Shown one piece after another: positions 1 to 11,211 of a stretch of 52,670 nt of DNA. This DNA is from Corinectria fuckeliana (taxonomy: Eukaryota; Ascomycota; Sordariomycetes; Hypocreales; Nectriaceae). The notes below the pieces were generated by a model that was given only the letters and a program-made list of their open reading frames with translations, was not told where the DNA came from and ran no database searches. Both the position numbers and the translations under genes were made by a program. The first letter of the stretch is position 1. Each line of letters starts with the position of its first letter. The stretch is from positions 1 through 52,670 of the forward strand of contig WPDH01000176.1 in NCBI GenBank assembly GCA_019137255.1. Direction: 5' to 3'.

Positions 1-49
1 GACTGACTGACTAACTGACTAACTGACTAACTGACTAACTGACTAACTG

Positions 50-148
<99 letters not shown>

Positions 149-187
149 GACTAGCTTGCTAGCTTGCTAATTAACTGACTGACTAAT
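1..187. repeat. Tetranucleotide (CTAA/CTGA)n simple repeat
   Basis: An almost uninterrupted run of 4-bp units (ctga and ctaa) fills the first ~150 bases and degrades into gctagctt-type variants up to about 187. It is followed by AT-rich sequence to ~290. The unit is not the usual fungal telomere repeat (TTAGGG/CCCTAA), so it is read as a microsatellite at the edge of a repeat-rich block rather than a chromosome end. Confidence 0.9.
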
Positions 188-465
188 AGGCTCTTAATCT
201 TATAACTTTCTTATATACTTAAGTTAGATTAGCTTATTCTCAAATTTGCTTATGTAATTTTTATTTTCTTATTTTTTAATGCCTGCATCACTGGCAGTTC
301 CAAGCTAGTATCAACACTATGGCCACTAGTGTGAACATGCACGTCCCTGCCGGAAACGCAGGGGTTTCCTACTACCTCCATGGCGACACCTGTTTCCTCC
401 CGCAGAGATCCTCTATACTTTCAATGCCTCTGTTTACGGGTCAAGCTTTGCACCAGCAGATAGCC

Positions 466-880
466 CTAGTCTCGGGGAGTCCGCCAAGTCCAACCTTGTC
501 CTCGTGCGCTGCATCTACCGGTTAGTCTTCTCCTCCCTGGCGTGTTGGTGTGTTCGATAACGCGGCCGACAACGTCAGTTTGCGCGGGAGAGGTGGAGCT
601 GTCGCTCGCGTCGGAATTATTCTTGCCGTTGCCAAACACGTTCACTGGTGTACATTGGTACCAGTCAACATGAGGGGCGTTGATCGCATCTTGGACATCT
701 GTGCGGTGGAAATAGACCTGGCGGTACTGGCAAGTTGCACCATCGGCAGTCTACACTTCTCTTATATACTTCAACAGATCGGTCAAGAGCGTTTGCGTTA
801 TGGCTCCCACGAATGGCGCTACTGACAAGGCTTAGGCCCAGTACAGCGATGTCAAGAAGAACCAATTCACTTGCGCCCAT
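466..880 (-). pseudogene. Possible decayed small secreted protein
   Basis: A minus-strand frame starting at 880 begins with a hydrophobic, signal-peptide-like stretch (MGASELVLLDIAVLGLSLV) and stops after 71 codons. A second minus-strand frame, open from about 744 down to a TAG at 466-468, looks coding (it opens with DGATCQYRQVYFHRTDVQ and is polar with scattered Cys). The two frames are out of register and I see no convincing intron between them, which suggests a frameshifted remnant. The Cys-Tyr-rich opening is loosely reminiscent of small secreted RNase-like proteins, but I do not assign a family. It may also be chance open sequence. Confidence 0.22.
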
Positions 881-954
881 ACGTGAAGTCGGCCCAGTTC
901 AAAAAAGGTTGACCGTGTTCTGTATATGCATTACCGTCGAGGGAAACGGCTCCG

Positions 955-1113
955 ATGACCACTCTGAATGCAGATGTCGCGAGACTCGCCAAGGTTTCGC
1001 TCAGCATCGCCGCGTCCCTCGCCGAAATCTGCGCCGTCCATCCTACGGCCGGCGGTGTTTACTACTGGTCCGCGGTTCTCTGCACGCCGAAATATGCGCC
1101 CGTGGATTCTTAA
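955..1113 (+). pseudogene. Fragment of APC-family amino-acid/choline permease
   Basis: A short frame of 53 codons contains SLAEICAVHPTAGGVYYWSA. This closely matches the TM2-loop signature of fungal GABA/choline/amino-acid permeases (SxAEICxxYPTxGGxYxWSA). The frame ends at a TAA only about 15 codons after the signature, where an intact permease would continue for more than 400 residues. No further permease segments are visible upstream or downstream, and the surrounding 300-1130 region shows only broken frames. I read it as an orphan fragment left by deletion and decay. The family identification is strong for its length. Confidence 0.6.
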
Positions 1114-1172
1114 GCAATAACATATAACTAAACTAAACAGGTAGCTCTAATAAGGTTCTATAGATAGTTGCA

Positions 1173-4001
1173 CTAATAACCAGTCCATACTATGTCACAG
1201 GTAAACTCCAAGGTTACACCCTTCAAGCCGGAAAAGTCCACCTGCTGGTCACTATGAGCTTTGTCCGTGCCAACATAGTCCGCAATGGAGATATTCCATG
1301 TAGTCATAGGCGTATGCTTCGTATAGTCCCACTCTTGACCCCAAAGACCATCCGTTACAATTTCTTTCGATTCCAAATTGTATTCGAAAAGAAGGGTTCG
1401 CGGATCGCCGACAAAAGCGCGAACTGGAACCAGCAGTCTGTCTGCTTCTTTCTGAAAGCAATCCCGATCGAAGAAACGACTGCTGGTCTCGAGCAGCACC
1501 TTTATTGTTGATCCTTCAGGAGCTGCTACCCTGACGCCGTCCAGATAACACCTTTGAACAGATATGTCAGTATAGATGAGCAAGCGAGCTTTGTCAAAAT
1601 TTTCGGGGACAATGTTACCTTGCTGATGACATTCGAATTCGACTGAAGCCTCTCCATTGTGCATCTTGCGGATCAATAGTGCACTCGATAGAACCGCGCC
1701 GCGCGAAGGCTGCACCCAAATCCTCTGCGGTGTCATACCCACACAGCGTTGAAAAGCGGAACTTCCGTGACTGAACAAGCACGCGGGATCCATATGCGAC
1801 GACAGCTCCTTGGAGGATAGCAGCATCCTCAAGATAGTCAACGACTGGTTTGACGGGTGACATTCTCAACAATGAATCTGCGACGAGGAAGTTAGCTCGT
1901 GGAGGAATTAAGACAGGAATGATGGGAAAAGGCCTTGTACCTTTGGACAGTGTGTGATAATTGTACGCAAGGCTGTATGTCTGGAAATCCTGGTATACGA
2001 ATGTACGTATCGCAAGAACTCGATCGAACATGGCTCGCTTGAGCAAATCCAGGACTTTCTCGTTAGTGACAGACATGTAGCTCATCGCAGCTAGTCTTTG
2101 CTGGTCATTGGCTTCCATCCTACTTTGGAACGAGACAATGGCGAGATCATCACCCTTTTGAACCAAATTTGCTTGGGTCTTGATGTAACACTCTCCGGCG
2201 ACAACCAATGTCCTGAGGGCCATGAAATATTCCCTCTTGCCCTCAATGTCGTACTCATGAAGAAAGTCCTGCATGTCGAGCACAGTAATGTTGAATCGTT
2301 GCCATTCGGCCATGCCCACGTCTGAGACCTTGGCGGAGTCTTTACCTGGTCTCAGAACCTTTGCGGAATCAGCATTTCCACCGTTTTGCTTCAGCGTTTT
2401 GATCATTTCAATCATCTTTTTCGATGTCTCGACAATTTCACCGAGCTTCTCAATTATCGGCTTGATCTTCTCGTAGACCTGCTTCAGCTTCTCGTATACT
2501 GCCTTGAGCTTCTGTATCAGCGTGGCAGCTTTCTCAACACTAGACACGATTCCAGCTCCAGCGGCAGCGATAGAAGGCCCCGCAGCGCCAGCCGTGGCTA
2601 TAGTGGCGCCGACTGCAAGGACGCATGAGAAGACGCCTTTGAGAATTGACTGGGTTGCCTCTTTCTGCTGATCTTTCTTGTACTTTTCGACTCCGGCTTC
2701 GAATGCCTTGCTCTTAGCGGCGATGTCAATGTTGTTCTCCTCAAAGTTGGCTTTTGCCTTTTCGTTAGAGTGAAGTGCAACGTCATACTCTCTTTGTCGG
2801 ATGTCGATAATGAACTTGTAGGTTTCTAAAGCATCGTTGCTCTTAGCAAGAAGGTTGAGCGAAGCGGCTGTTTGCTGTTTTGAAGTGCCTTGTTCAAGCA
2901 AAAAGTCACGATAGGCGCTCTCGAAGGCTGTTGCGGCAGCAAGCCGTGCTTTAAGCACCTGCTTGGAGGCGTAGACGTTGACAGATGACACTTGGCCAAG
3001 ATCTCGACCCAGGGCTAATAAAAGGTTAATAGGCTATTTAACGATGTCGGAGTTGGGGTTGCCTGTGAAATGTAGCTCGTACCTAGATTGTTCCGCAAAC
3101 CTACGGCCTGGTAGTGCAATTGGTAGCTGGAAGAAGAGCCGGAAGCGACGACGACATAATTCAACAGGTCTATCGCAAACTGACGATCACTCTCTGCGTG
3201 TACTTGCGCAATCAAAACCTGCATCTGTAGTAGTCTGGGTAGTTCACTACCAGGACTGTCAGCCAAGCACGGCATTTGGGATAGACTGCTACCAAGGAGA
3301 CTCACTCGTTTCGATAGCCTTGTTCCTGCATCGTGCCATCTTCATTGATGAGGTCCAAATAGTTGATGTTGACTAATGCAGCCTTTGGTGGACCTTGTTG
3401 ACTAGTGCGGATCTCACCAGAAGGAAGACAATTATATGCGACTCCAAACTTGGCGGGATCAACCGCAGGTTTCATGCGAGTCGTTTCACTTTTGGATTTG
3501 ACCAAAAGATCAAATTGAAAAGTGCTCGGTATGTCTGGAACCCAGAAAACGATTGCGCAGGAAGAGGTCATTTCGACCTGCAGGCTGGGTTTCTCGCCAG
3601 CCACTGGAGCTATGATCTTGCGGGCAAAGATCTGGATAATGAAGCTCCCGTCAGTGGCATAGCCTGGATTGTTGATACTCTTTCCACCAATGCTCTCTCC
3701 GTCCTGAATGATCAGGGTATCGCAGAAAATGTTGACGATTTTCAGAGCAATCTTCTCCTCGGAGGCCCAATCGCGGGCTGTTTTCAGTGCATCGGCTAAG
3801 GCCAGCTTTGGCGCTCTCAGCCATACCTGAAGGTTCAGTCAGCTCAGAGCCAAAGATACGGCGTAAGAAAATGATGCATACTGTGCCTGTTTCGTTCGCA
3901 CTGCCATGAATTCTCTTTGAGTAGAAAAGAGCTCGACCGAGAGCCTTTTCTCCCAGGGCCAGAGACTGAAGAGAGGCAGCTACAGCCACATCAATATCCA
4001 T
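1173..4001 (-). CDS. Large alpha-helical pore-forming-toxin-like protein (putative)
   Basis: Five-exon model: 4001-3882, 3826-3306, 3234-3083, 3014-1619 and 1551-1173. The exons sum to 856 codons (855 aa), and every intron (55-71 nt) restores frame. The last acceptor is the uncommon CAAAG, so that border is least certain. No signal peptide is visible. Residues 1-210 look beta-rich and lack a recognised motif. Residues ~270-390 form long amphipathic helices. A 30-residue Ala/Gly-rich hydrophobic segment lies at ~391-422, followed by a Lys/Glu heptad-rich helix at ~427-473, more helices to ~600 and a beta-rich C-terminal region. A hydrophobic hairpin between long helices is the hallmark of alpha-pore-forming toxins (ClyA/Cry6/Hbl/XaxAB type). 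No homologue was searched, so the family call is inference from architecture. The gene faces another helical-protein gene starting at 7040. An alternative is a structural coiled-coil protein. Confidence 0.55.
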
Positions 4002-5045
4002 GGTTACTATTTGTGAATAAGGTATCAGAGGTGGAGGATTTCAGATGAATGAATCTCATTTACCCTACGTCATGGGGGCATCTTGTATTTATCTTCATTT
4101 TTGCCTTGCTACACTCACTTTAGGTAACAACTTCACTGTACTATCTTAGGTCAAAAGCTTCCACATTTGCCTACTCTTTCAGGTCTCCAATTCCCATTGG
4201 CAACTCACCCAATAGGAGGCTTCATGGCTCGCCGCGTAGCTAGCTGACGGGATCCCCGAATGGTTCATTGCTGTGGCTGGGATGCGGGCTGCCGGTTGCG
4301 GGCCGCGGCTGACCCCTCCTCTCCACTCCGCTGTATCCAATGATTATAGGAGAATGAGCAATAGTTTCGCACTATCTTGAAACTAGACGGGATCCCTTCG
4401 CCTTATCAGGTTCCATTCCGTTCTAGGTATGCGGGCATGTTTCGTGGCTGGCTGGTGTGTCCGTGAACCACGGCTGGTTTCTGCTTCTGGCATGTTTTAT
4501 CGATTGATTGCGAAGCCAGGAGCAATAGCTCCGCAACTTGAGCTCAAGCAGGGTTTGACCCTCCCCCGGTCTTTGTCTTGCCCCTCCCAATGTTGCATTT
4601 CACACTGCAAGAATCAGCCAATGCGATGATAGTCTGGTCGCCACTACAGACTTTCAGCTGGCACTGAATGACTGTACCTATAGCTATAATCAGAATGCGG
4701 CGTAATGCCAACAGTCGAGCGAGTACGAAATCGGACATTTGCTGCCGCCTATGCTCATGTGGCGTCTTTACTCACTAGCCGAGAAGCACTATTGTTTCCC
4801 TATACGGCTATCTATCCACAGATTACGAATCTTCTCAATCACCTGATTTGTGATCTTTCCGTAATTATTAGACCATTCAGAACTTTAACGTACAAACGCC
4901 CAAAATTTGATACGTCTGATGCAGCTCAGCTGATCTTTCAGCTGCGCCAGGATAGTCCCGAACGTGGTCCAGACCTTTGAGGCACATATTTTGAAGCATG
5001 CTGGGCGATACGTAAGTTAAGATTCTATGCAGAGATTTACGAGCC
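4002..5045. other. Intergenic, left half of divergent promoter region
   Basis: No coding frame stands out in this stretch. It is the upstream region of the gene starting at 4001, and before the transposon insertion it would have been continuous with the 6898-7039 segment upstream of the gene at 7040. A GC-rich patch lies at ~4250-4330. Confidence 0.6.
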
Positions 5046-5047
5046 TA

Positions 5048-5094
5048 AGTCCCCCCCCCCACTTCTGGACCACCCCCCCTTCTAGACCACTTTT
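5048..5094 (+). repeat. Left 47-bp terminal inverted repeat
   Basis: Identical over 47 bp to the reverse complement of 6849-6895, including homopolymer tracts of 10 C and 7 C. Sequence similarity stops sharply at 5095. Confidence 0.95.
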
Positions 5095-6848
5095 TCGCAA
5101 CATCACGAAACTCACCCTTAATAAACACTTATTAATTAAATAATAACACAACGCTAGAAATCAGGTATTTTTTCGCTATTTAGAAGGTTAAGCTGCTACT
5201 TAAAATATATATCCTAAAATCTAATTTTCTTATATTTTTTTGATATCCCTAGCAGATCTAATATTTCCTCTATTAGTTTCTAAGCTTTTACTATATCTAG
5301 GACTTATATAAAGCGTAAATTAGCGTTAAATATAAGCTTTCTTCTCTTTTTAGGTCTTAATTCTTCTAATTTAGTCTATAAGACTATTAGTTCCTTCTCT
5401 TAGGCAGCTAATCTTATATTTTAATAGTCTAATCTCTTAGTAACTTTTATCAGGAAAAGCTAGGTAGATCTATTAAGTAATACTAATAAAAGGATAATTA
5501 AAAGTGTAGATTTTAGCTGCTATAATAATAAAGGCATCCTAATAGTTATTTCTGATAGGTCTGCTATTATCTTAAGTAGTATTTATAGGCAGATATCTAG
5601 CTTACTAGTTATAAGGTTTAGTAGGGGCTTTACTAGACTAACTAGTTATAATCTAGATGATTTCTAGCCTGCTAAGATATTTAAAGATATAAGAGTAGCT
5701 TACTAGGCCTTATAATAATAGTAGATAAAGGTTATCTTACTTAAGTGTATAAAATTATTAAGTCTAGCTAACTTAGAAATCTCTTATTAGTATATATTTT
5801 TTAGAGGGCTAAAAATAGTAATATTAAGTAGCTAAAAAACATAAGAAGAATAAAAGATTAAGAATAATAAATATATATTATTCTTATAATATTTAAACAT
5901 AAAATTATTAGTATAGTAACTACTATAGCTATTAATAATAAGAAGTTTTTTATCTTTTGCCTTTTTTAGTATTATATAAGAAATAAAAACTTTTATTAGC
6001 TAATTTAGAGTAACCTAGTTATTAGTCTAGCCCTTTTCTGTTAAAATAAAGTTCTAAAATACTAGAAAATTAAGCTCTATTAGAAACTATAACTATTAAA
6101 TAATCCTTTTTTTAAAGATTACTAAGAGGGGTAAAACCTAGCTATCTATACTAATATATTTAATAATTATAATCTAGAAATATAAGCTTAGGTTCTTAAT
6201 TATTATAATCTTATACTCTAAGCTTTCTAGTATAAGACTATTATATTCTTACTCTTCTATAATACTAGCTTTATCTATATTATATTAATTTTCTCTAAGA
6301 ATACTCTTAACCTCTAGGATTATTAACTAGCAGAAAAATCCCTTAATATTATCAGTTATTACCCTATTAAATCATACTATATTAAGCTTCTAACCTTAAA
6401 GAGTCTTAATTCTTAGATTTCTATGTTTAAAAGCTTTAATCTAGTAAGATCTAAGAGGCTTTATAATCTTATTTAGGATAGTAATTTAAGATATAAATTT
6501 AATAATCTAGACTTATATTAGAGGGAAGCTTAGGTGTTTTTAGACTAGGACCTAGTTAATAAGATCTAATTTCTAACCTAGAGAGAGCTTTTAATAAGTC
6601 TAATAAGCAGTTTAGTAACTTTAATAGCTATTAATTTGATTAACTAGACTTAAACGTAGTATACTATTATATAAGGCTATAACTTATATAGATACTCTAT
6701 TTTCTATATTTTTAATAGCGTTTTAAATATTAGATTCTATATATTAAGACATAATAATCAAAATAATAAAAAAATTATTATAATTAATCTATTAGTGCGC
6801 GAGAAATCGCAGTTAGAATGTAAAGGCAGATAGGTGTGAAGGTGGCAG

Positions 6849-6895
6849 AAAAGTGGTCTAGAAGGGGGGGTGGTCCAGAAGTGGGGGGGGGGACT
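6849..6895 (-). repeat. Right 47-bp terminal inverted repeat
   Basis: Perfect inverted copy of 5048-5094, followed by the TA target duplicate at 6896-6897. Unlike the interior, it keeps many CpA/TpG sites. Confidence 0.95.
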
Positions 6896-7039
6896 TACGT
6901 ATTTGCAGAACCCTAGACTTTTAAATATTGGGCTACGCCTGCTTCGGTCCCTCTGGTTTAGCATCATTCCAATCCATCTGTCTATCACCATCTCACCGTA
7001 TCAAGAGTTCTTTTTCTACCGTTTAGCACCACCGCAGAC

Positions 7040-9202
7040 ATGGCTACAGCAAAGGTCGCTTCTCCCCAAGTACCGGGGCCCTTTTCGAGGGTCTCTGCCA
7101 TTGCGACGCATCTAATGGCGCCTGCACCAGCAACCATCGCTGCAGGGGATCCCGAGACTCTTGCTGGGCGGTTTTTGCTCAACAGTCAAGCTTTTGTCGA
7201 TTTGCAAATCTATCTCAAAGCCTCACTGATGCTGCCTGGATCAAGCAGTAAATATGAGAATGAATTTCCACTCAAGCTGTTTGAGCCCTGGTTCAAGATG
7301 GATGCTCAAGGTGGTCTGCACGAAGTATGTGCCTCCACCAGTCTAACTACGCCTGCGACTCTGACAAGTTCTAGAAAACGAAGACTACCCTTGTAGACAT
7401 CTACACCCACTGTTACAACTTTCAGAATACCACAGTGGATAAGATGTTGTTGTTTGGTGAGTGGCTCTTATTCCCGCTTTCGTGTAATACATCATGGCTA
7501 ATCAAGTGCGGCAGCCGACAAATTGCTCAAGTTTTCTGAAACAGAGGATGATCGTGTAAAGGTCATCCTCTCGCACCAAGACGCACTCGCAGACGATGAT
7601 CTCACCTTGGCCGACCCGAAACTCAAGAGTGCAATTGCCGCAGTCTGGTCTGCCTGTACATCGCTCATTGCTGATGCTGAGGCGGCTGAGAAGGACGCCC
7701 ATGCGTTGATGGAGGACCTCAGAAAGGTTTGTCATGATTGACAACTTCATGTTCGTTGTTAACGGACCCTTCTAGTTCCAAACCGACACCGAGGTTGACG
7801 AGAAGAAGCTCTCTGATGTTAAGACAAGAACTAACACTGTGCTCCCGACGATGCAACAAATCGGTGCAGCAGCCGGCGAAGAGTACAAAAGACTTAAAGG
7901 ACAGTTGAAACAAATGTACGACAATCAAATCACCGAGAACCGAAATAACGGCTGGCCTAATAGTATGTTTATTTCACGACAGGATCACGGGCCTGAGCTA
8001 ACTGAGGGAAAGACGGTGCACTCGTTTACGTCAACAGCATTGGTGTTGTCATGTATTGCAGAGATCAAGCGATGTGGAATCGCTTGCAAGACATCGACCA
8101 AAAGCTGACAGGTCTCTGGGCCTCGGCACAGGAATCTCATAGCAAAGCGGTTCAGCTAAACGGTAACGATCACTTCAAGCAACCCAGTCTCCTAAGGTGT
8201 AGACTAACTCTAGAGCAGCCAAAACCGGATCTCTAAAGACAATGATTGAAGAGGTTCAGAAAACCATTGGAAGCGCCATTGAAGCGCTTAAAAATATCGG
8301 CGGTGAGTATTGGCCCATGATATCGGAAGGTAACATTCTGATTTGTGAACAGGTGGCTTTCGGGACTTCAAAGGCGAACTGGCCTTCATACAAACTAAGA
8401 TCAAGTCCATGAATGCATCCATGAACAATGACTTTAGTTTCCTCCGCACAATCGCCTATGACGAGCTTGAGGAAGCCAGAGCTCATTGGGTCGAGGTAAG
8501 ATACCTTTTGACGAGAAAATTCGTTTGTACTTGATTCCTGACAATCTCTAGGTCCAAATGGCAGCAGGATTCTTCAAGCGACATGGTGCTCTCTTGAGAA
8601 ACAATGACAAGAAGAAACTTGACGACATGAAAGCTCCACCTCCACGTGCCGAGGAAGGGGTTGAACTAGTTGGCGCTACGTTTGGCAGTCTCAATGTGAC
8701 CAAACTCGCCAAGGCGATGTACTCACGTGGTACAACAATCGAGGTCCCAGGCTTGGTTCGCGACTTTTCCGATCCCTGGATGCGGGTTGAGAAAACCTTC
8801 ACCATGGTTTACGAGGTCGATAAAGGGTATCGCGCCTTTGCCTGCAAAGAATACCAAGCAAGGGCCGACTACTACTACACACTCCGAAGAGATTTTGGTT
8901 CGTCTTCGATTTCTACCGCTCACCATAGCCTCGTTTCGCCTAAGAAAGCTCCTGAAGGCTGCCCAATTGAGATCATTGCGGTGTTCTGGGGCCCAGCAAA
9001 GCGTGATGAACAAGCAGTCATAGACTACGTCTACCGCTGCGTTAATAACACACCTGGCATTGTGTGGAACAGCAGCAACTTTGGAGGTGATAGCTGGAAC
9101 AACATGCAGAAGAGCGGCGTTGTCTACTACTGTAGAAAGGGCACTACTCAGGTTCAGTTACTTGTAGGTTGCGAAGGGGAGGTTACACAGTTTAATGCTT
9201 GA
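7040..9202 (+). CDS. Alpha-helical pore-forming-toxin-like partner protein (putative)
   Basis: Eight-exon model: 7040-7324, 7375-7456, 7515-7726, 7776-7962, 8013-8162, 8219-8302, 8353-8495 and 8552-9202. It totals 598 codons (597 aa) with all phases matching. The fourth intron may end at 8006 or 8012 (frame unchanged). There is no signal peptide. Residues ~30-255 and 270-395 are rich in long amphipathic helices with KK/EE-type heptads. They are interrupted near 257-268 by a short apolar stretch, and the last ~180 residues look beta-rich with several Tyr and Cys. Helices flanking an apolar hairpin, plus the divergent pairing with the gene starting at 4001, suggest one half of a two-component alpha-pore-forming system. 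This is inference; no known family motif was recognised. The many short introns and ordinary codon use indicate a settled fungal gene rather than a fresh bacterial import. Confidence 0.5.
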
Positions 9203-9696
9203 GAATCTTCTCTTTCCTTAGCTATCAGTCTGTTTTGATAAATGTAGTTTTTATCTAAGTATCAACTATACTACAACTTGTAGTTACACTGAGCCTTTTG
9301 CCAGGGGATCCAAGCCTCATCCTCGGAATCATGTATGTTATCCAGCGGGCGTTATAACCGCAAATTACATCGCCACCTAAGTATCCGTGAGCCACAGTTG
9401 AAGGAATGAACTGCTAGTTTATACACGGTCACGCAATGAATGCCAAGCAACTGTCAAACAACGACTCCTTCTCATTGGTGACGTCACAGTCCGACCCCCA
9501 AATCGATGCCGATAGATCCGACTCACCGACGGCTAAACGCGACGTTACTCCGCAACTCGGGCCAATCTTGTGCCGCCTCACTCGGATTACCCCATCGGTC
9601 GACTTAGCACATCAATCGGCCGGATATGAGAACATGAGTCAATAAACCCGGGAGACGTGAGATTTTTCACATTCGTCATCCTCATTCACTGTCACG
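9203..9696. other. Intergenic between helical protein gene and MFS gene
   Basis: Contains the 3' end of the upstream gene and the promoter of the MFS gene at 9697. A short frame at 9436-9645 has no recognisable features and overlaps the expected 5' leader. No repeat or RNA gene seen. Confidence 0.5.
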
Positions 9697-11211
9697 ATGC
9701 CGACTCAACGGGTTCGTTCAGCGTCTATCAGCAAATCGGCCGCGTGGTTGTACCACGAGTCCGGAATCGCCTCGCTGTATCACACCGGCCGTGATGCGTG
9801 GCTGGTTATCCTCTCGCGGACATGCCGCATGTTTGCCTTTGGGGCCGTCTCTCTCACGATAGCCCTCTTCTTCTCCGAGCTTGGCTTCTCGGATTTCCGC
9901 ATCGGCCTGTTTATGACCCTGACGCTGCTTGGCGATGTTGTGCTCGGCCTCGTCATCACTCTGATGGCGGATGGCCTGGGCCGTCGCCGCGTCATGTTCG
10001 CGGGCGGCCTGCTCATGGCTTGTTCAGGGCTGACATTCTCCGTCTTGGAAAACTTCTGGATACTCCTCTTTGCCGCCGTCGTGGGCGTCGTGAGCGCCAG
10101 CGGGGGTGATTTTGGTCCGTTCCGAGCAATCGAGGAGTCGATGCTGTCCCACATCACGACGCCCGCAACGAGGGCTGATGTTTTGTCCTGGTATGTGACG
10201 AGCTCGAGTCTCGGCGCGGCAGCCGGTACGGAGTTAGCTGGAAGATATGTCGAGGCGTTGAAGAAGCGTGAGGGCTGGACCCTGCTGCGCGCTTACCACG
10301 CAACCTTTTGGATTTATATTGTAATGGGCGCTGTAAGTATGGGCTTGGCACTCTCCATGAGCAGCCGCTGCGAAGTCGAGAAAACTGTTCCAGAGACGGC
10401 GGATGAGTTGGCTCAGGGCCTGCTTGACGAGTCTGAGCAAGACGAAGAGGATCTCGAGGTGAACCCGCAGCAACCGCCTCTCGGACAGTCTCAGCCGCAG
10501 CCGCAGCCACAGCCAAAGGCCAAGAGCCGGTTCTCGCAAATCTCATCCGGCACCCGATCAGTCATGTACAAGCTGTGGTTTCTACTTACCGTCGACGCAT
10601 TGGCCGATGGCATGGTCTCTGTGACTCTAACCACCTACTTCCTCCACCGCAAGTTCAAGGACCTGTCCAAGACAGCTCTCGGCGACATCATGTCGTCAGC
10701 CTTCATTCTGGGAACCATCTCAGCAGTCTTCGCTGGGCCGCTCTCCCGACACCTTGGTCTGCTCAACACCATGGTCTTCACGCATTTGCCGTCTTCCGCA
10801 GCCGTCTTGTTCTTCCCCGCCCCGAGGGGGCTGCTGATGACCACGATCCTCCTCTACATCCGCATGGGCCTGAACAACATGGACCAAGCGCCCCGAGCGG
10901 CTTTTATCGCGGCGGCTGTGAAGCCTGAGGAGCGTACGGCTGTCATGGGGATCACAAGTACGCTGCGGACGCTGGGCATGGCTATAGGACCGTCGTTGAC
11001 TGGAGCCCTCGCGGGAACGGACAAATTCTGGGTCGCGTATGTGATCGGAGGATCGTTGCGGATAATGTACGACACGGGGCTTTGGGCGATGTTTGTCAAT
11101 ATGAGACTGCACACCCATGAGACCAGCGATCAACATGGTGTTCCTCAGAGACAGTCGACTGATGAAGAGGTACTCGAGATGGAACCACGGCCTAGAGCAC
11201 AGGAAACATGA
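9697..11211 (+). CDS. Major facilitator superfamily transporter
   Basis: Single-exon 504-aa membrane protein. The N-terminal half has about six hydrophobic segments, with the MFS signature between TM2 and TM3 visible as ADGLGRRRVMFAGG (~residues 91-104). A hydrophilic central loop (~residues 225-290) is acidic and then Gln/Pro-rich (a QPQPQPQPK run), and the C-terminal half contains about six more segments. Length and topology are normal for a 12-TM MFS carrier at the plasma or organelle membrane. The substrate is unknown. The relaxed GRR motif and long loop resemble fungal YCR023C-type and other drug/metabolite carriers, but I cannot place it. The start at 9697 is the first Met of the open frame and gives a plausible short cytosolic N-terminus. 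Confidence 0.85.
   Translation: MPTQRVRSASISKSAAWLYHESGIASLYHTGRDAWLVILSRTCRMFAFGAVSLTIALFFSELGFSDFRIGLFMTLTLLGDVVLGLVITLMADGLGRRRVMFAGGLLMACSGLTFSVLENFWILLFAAVVGVVSASGGDFGPFRAIEESMLSHITTPATRADVLSWYVTSSSLGAAAGTELAGRYVEALKKREGWTLLRAYHATFWIYIVMGAVSMGLALSMSSRCEVEKTVPETADELAQGLLDESEQDEEDLEVNPQQPPLGQSQPQPQPQPKAKSRFSQISSGTRSVMYKLWFLLTVDALADGMVSVTLTTYFLHRKFKDLSKTALGDIMSSAFILGTISAVFAGPLSRHLGLLNTMVFTHLPSSAAVLFFPAPRGLLMTTILLYIRMGLNNMDQAPRAAFIAAAVKPEERTAVMGITSTLRTLGMAIGPSLTGALAGTDKFWVAYVIGGSLRIMYDTGLWAMFVNMRLHTHETSDQHGVPQRQSTDEEVLEMEPRPRAQET

Larger units (their letters stand above)
5048..6895. mobile_element. RIP-degraded TA-flanked DNA transposon (Tc1/mariner, Fot1/pogo-like)
   Basis: The ends are perfect 47-bp inverted repeats (5048-5094 and 6849-6895). 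Each begins AGT followed by ten C and continues through a second C7 tract. Both ends abut the dinucleotide TA (5046-5047 and 6896-6897), the target duplication typical of Tc1/mariner-type elements. The 1848-bp length is close to that of fungal Fot1-type elements. The interior (~5100-6840) is extremely AT-rich, full of TA/TAG/CTA and lacks any long frame, as expected if a transposase gene was destroyed by RIP. Assignment to Fot1/pogo rests on size, TIR and TA duplication; no transposase motif survives to confirm it. Confidence 0.85.

Noticed and set aside
1..187. Possible telomere or subtelomeric repeat
   Set aside because: The unit is CTAA/CTGA of 4 bp, not the 6-bp fungal telomere repeat, and it has no terminal orientation.
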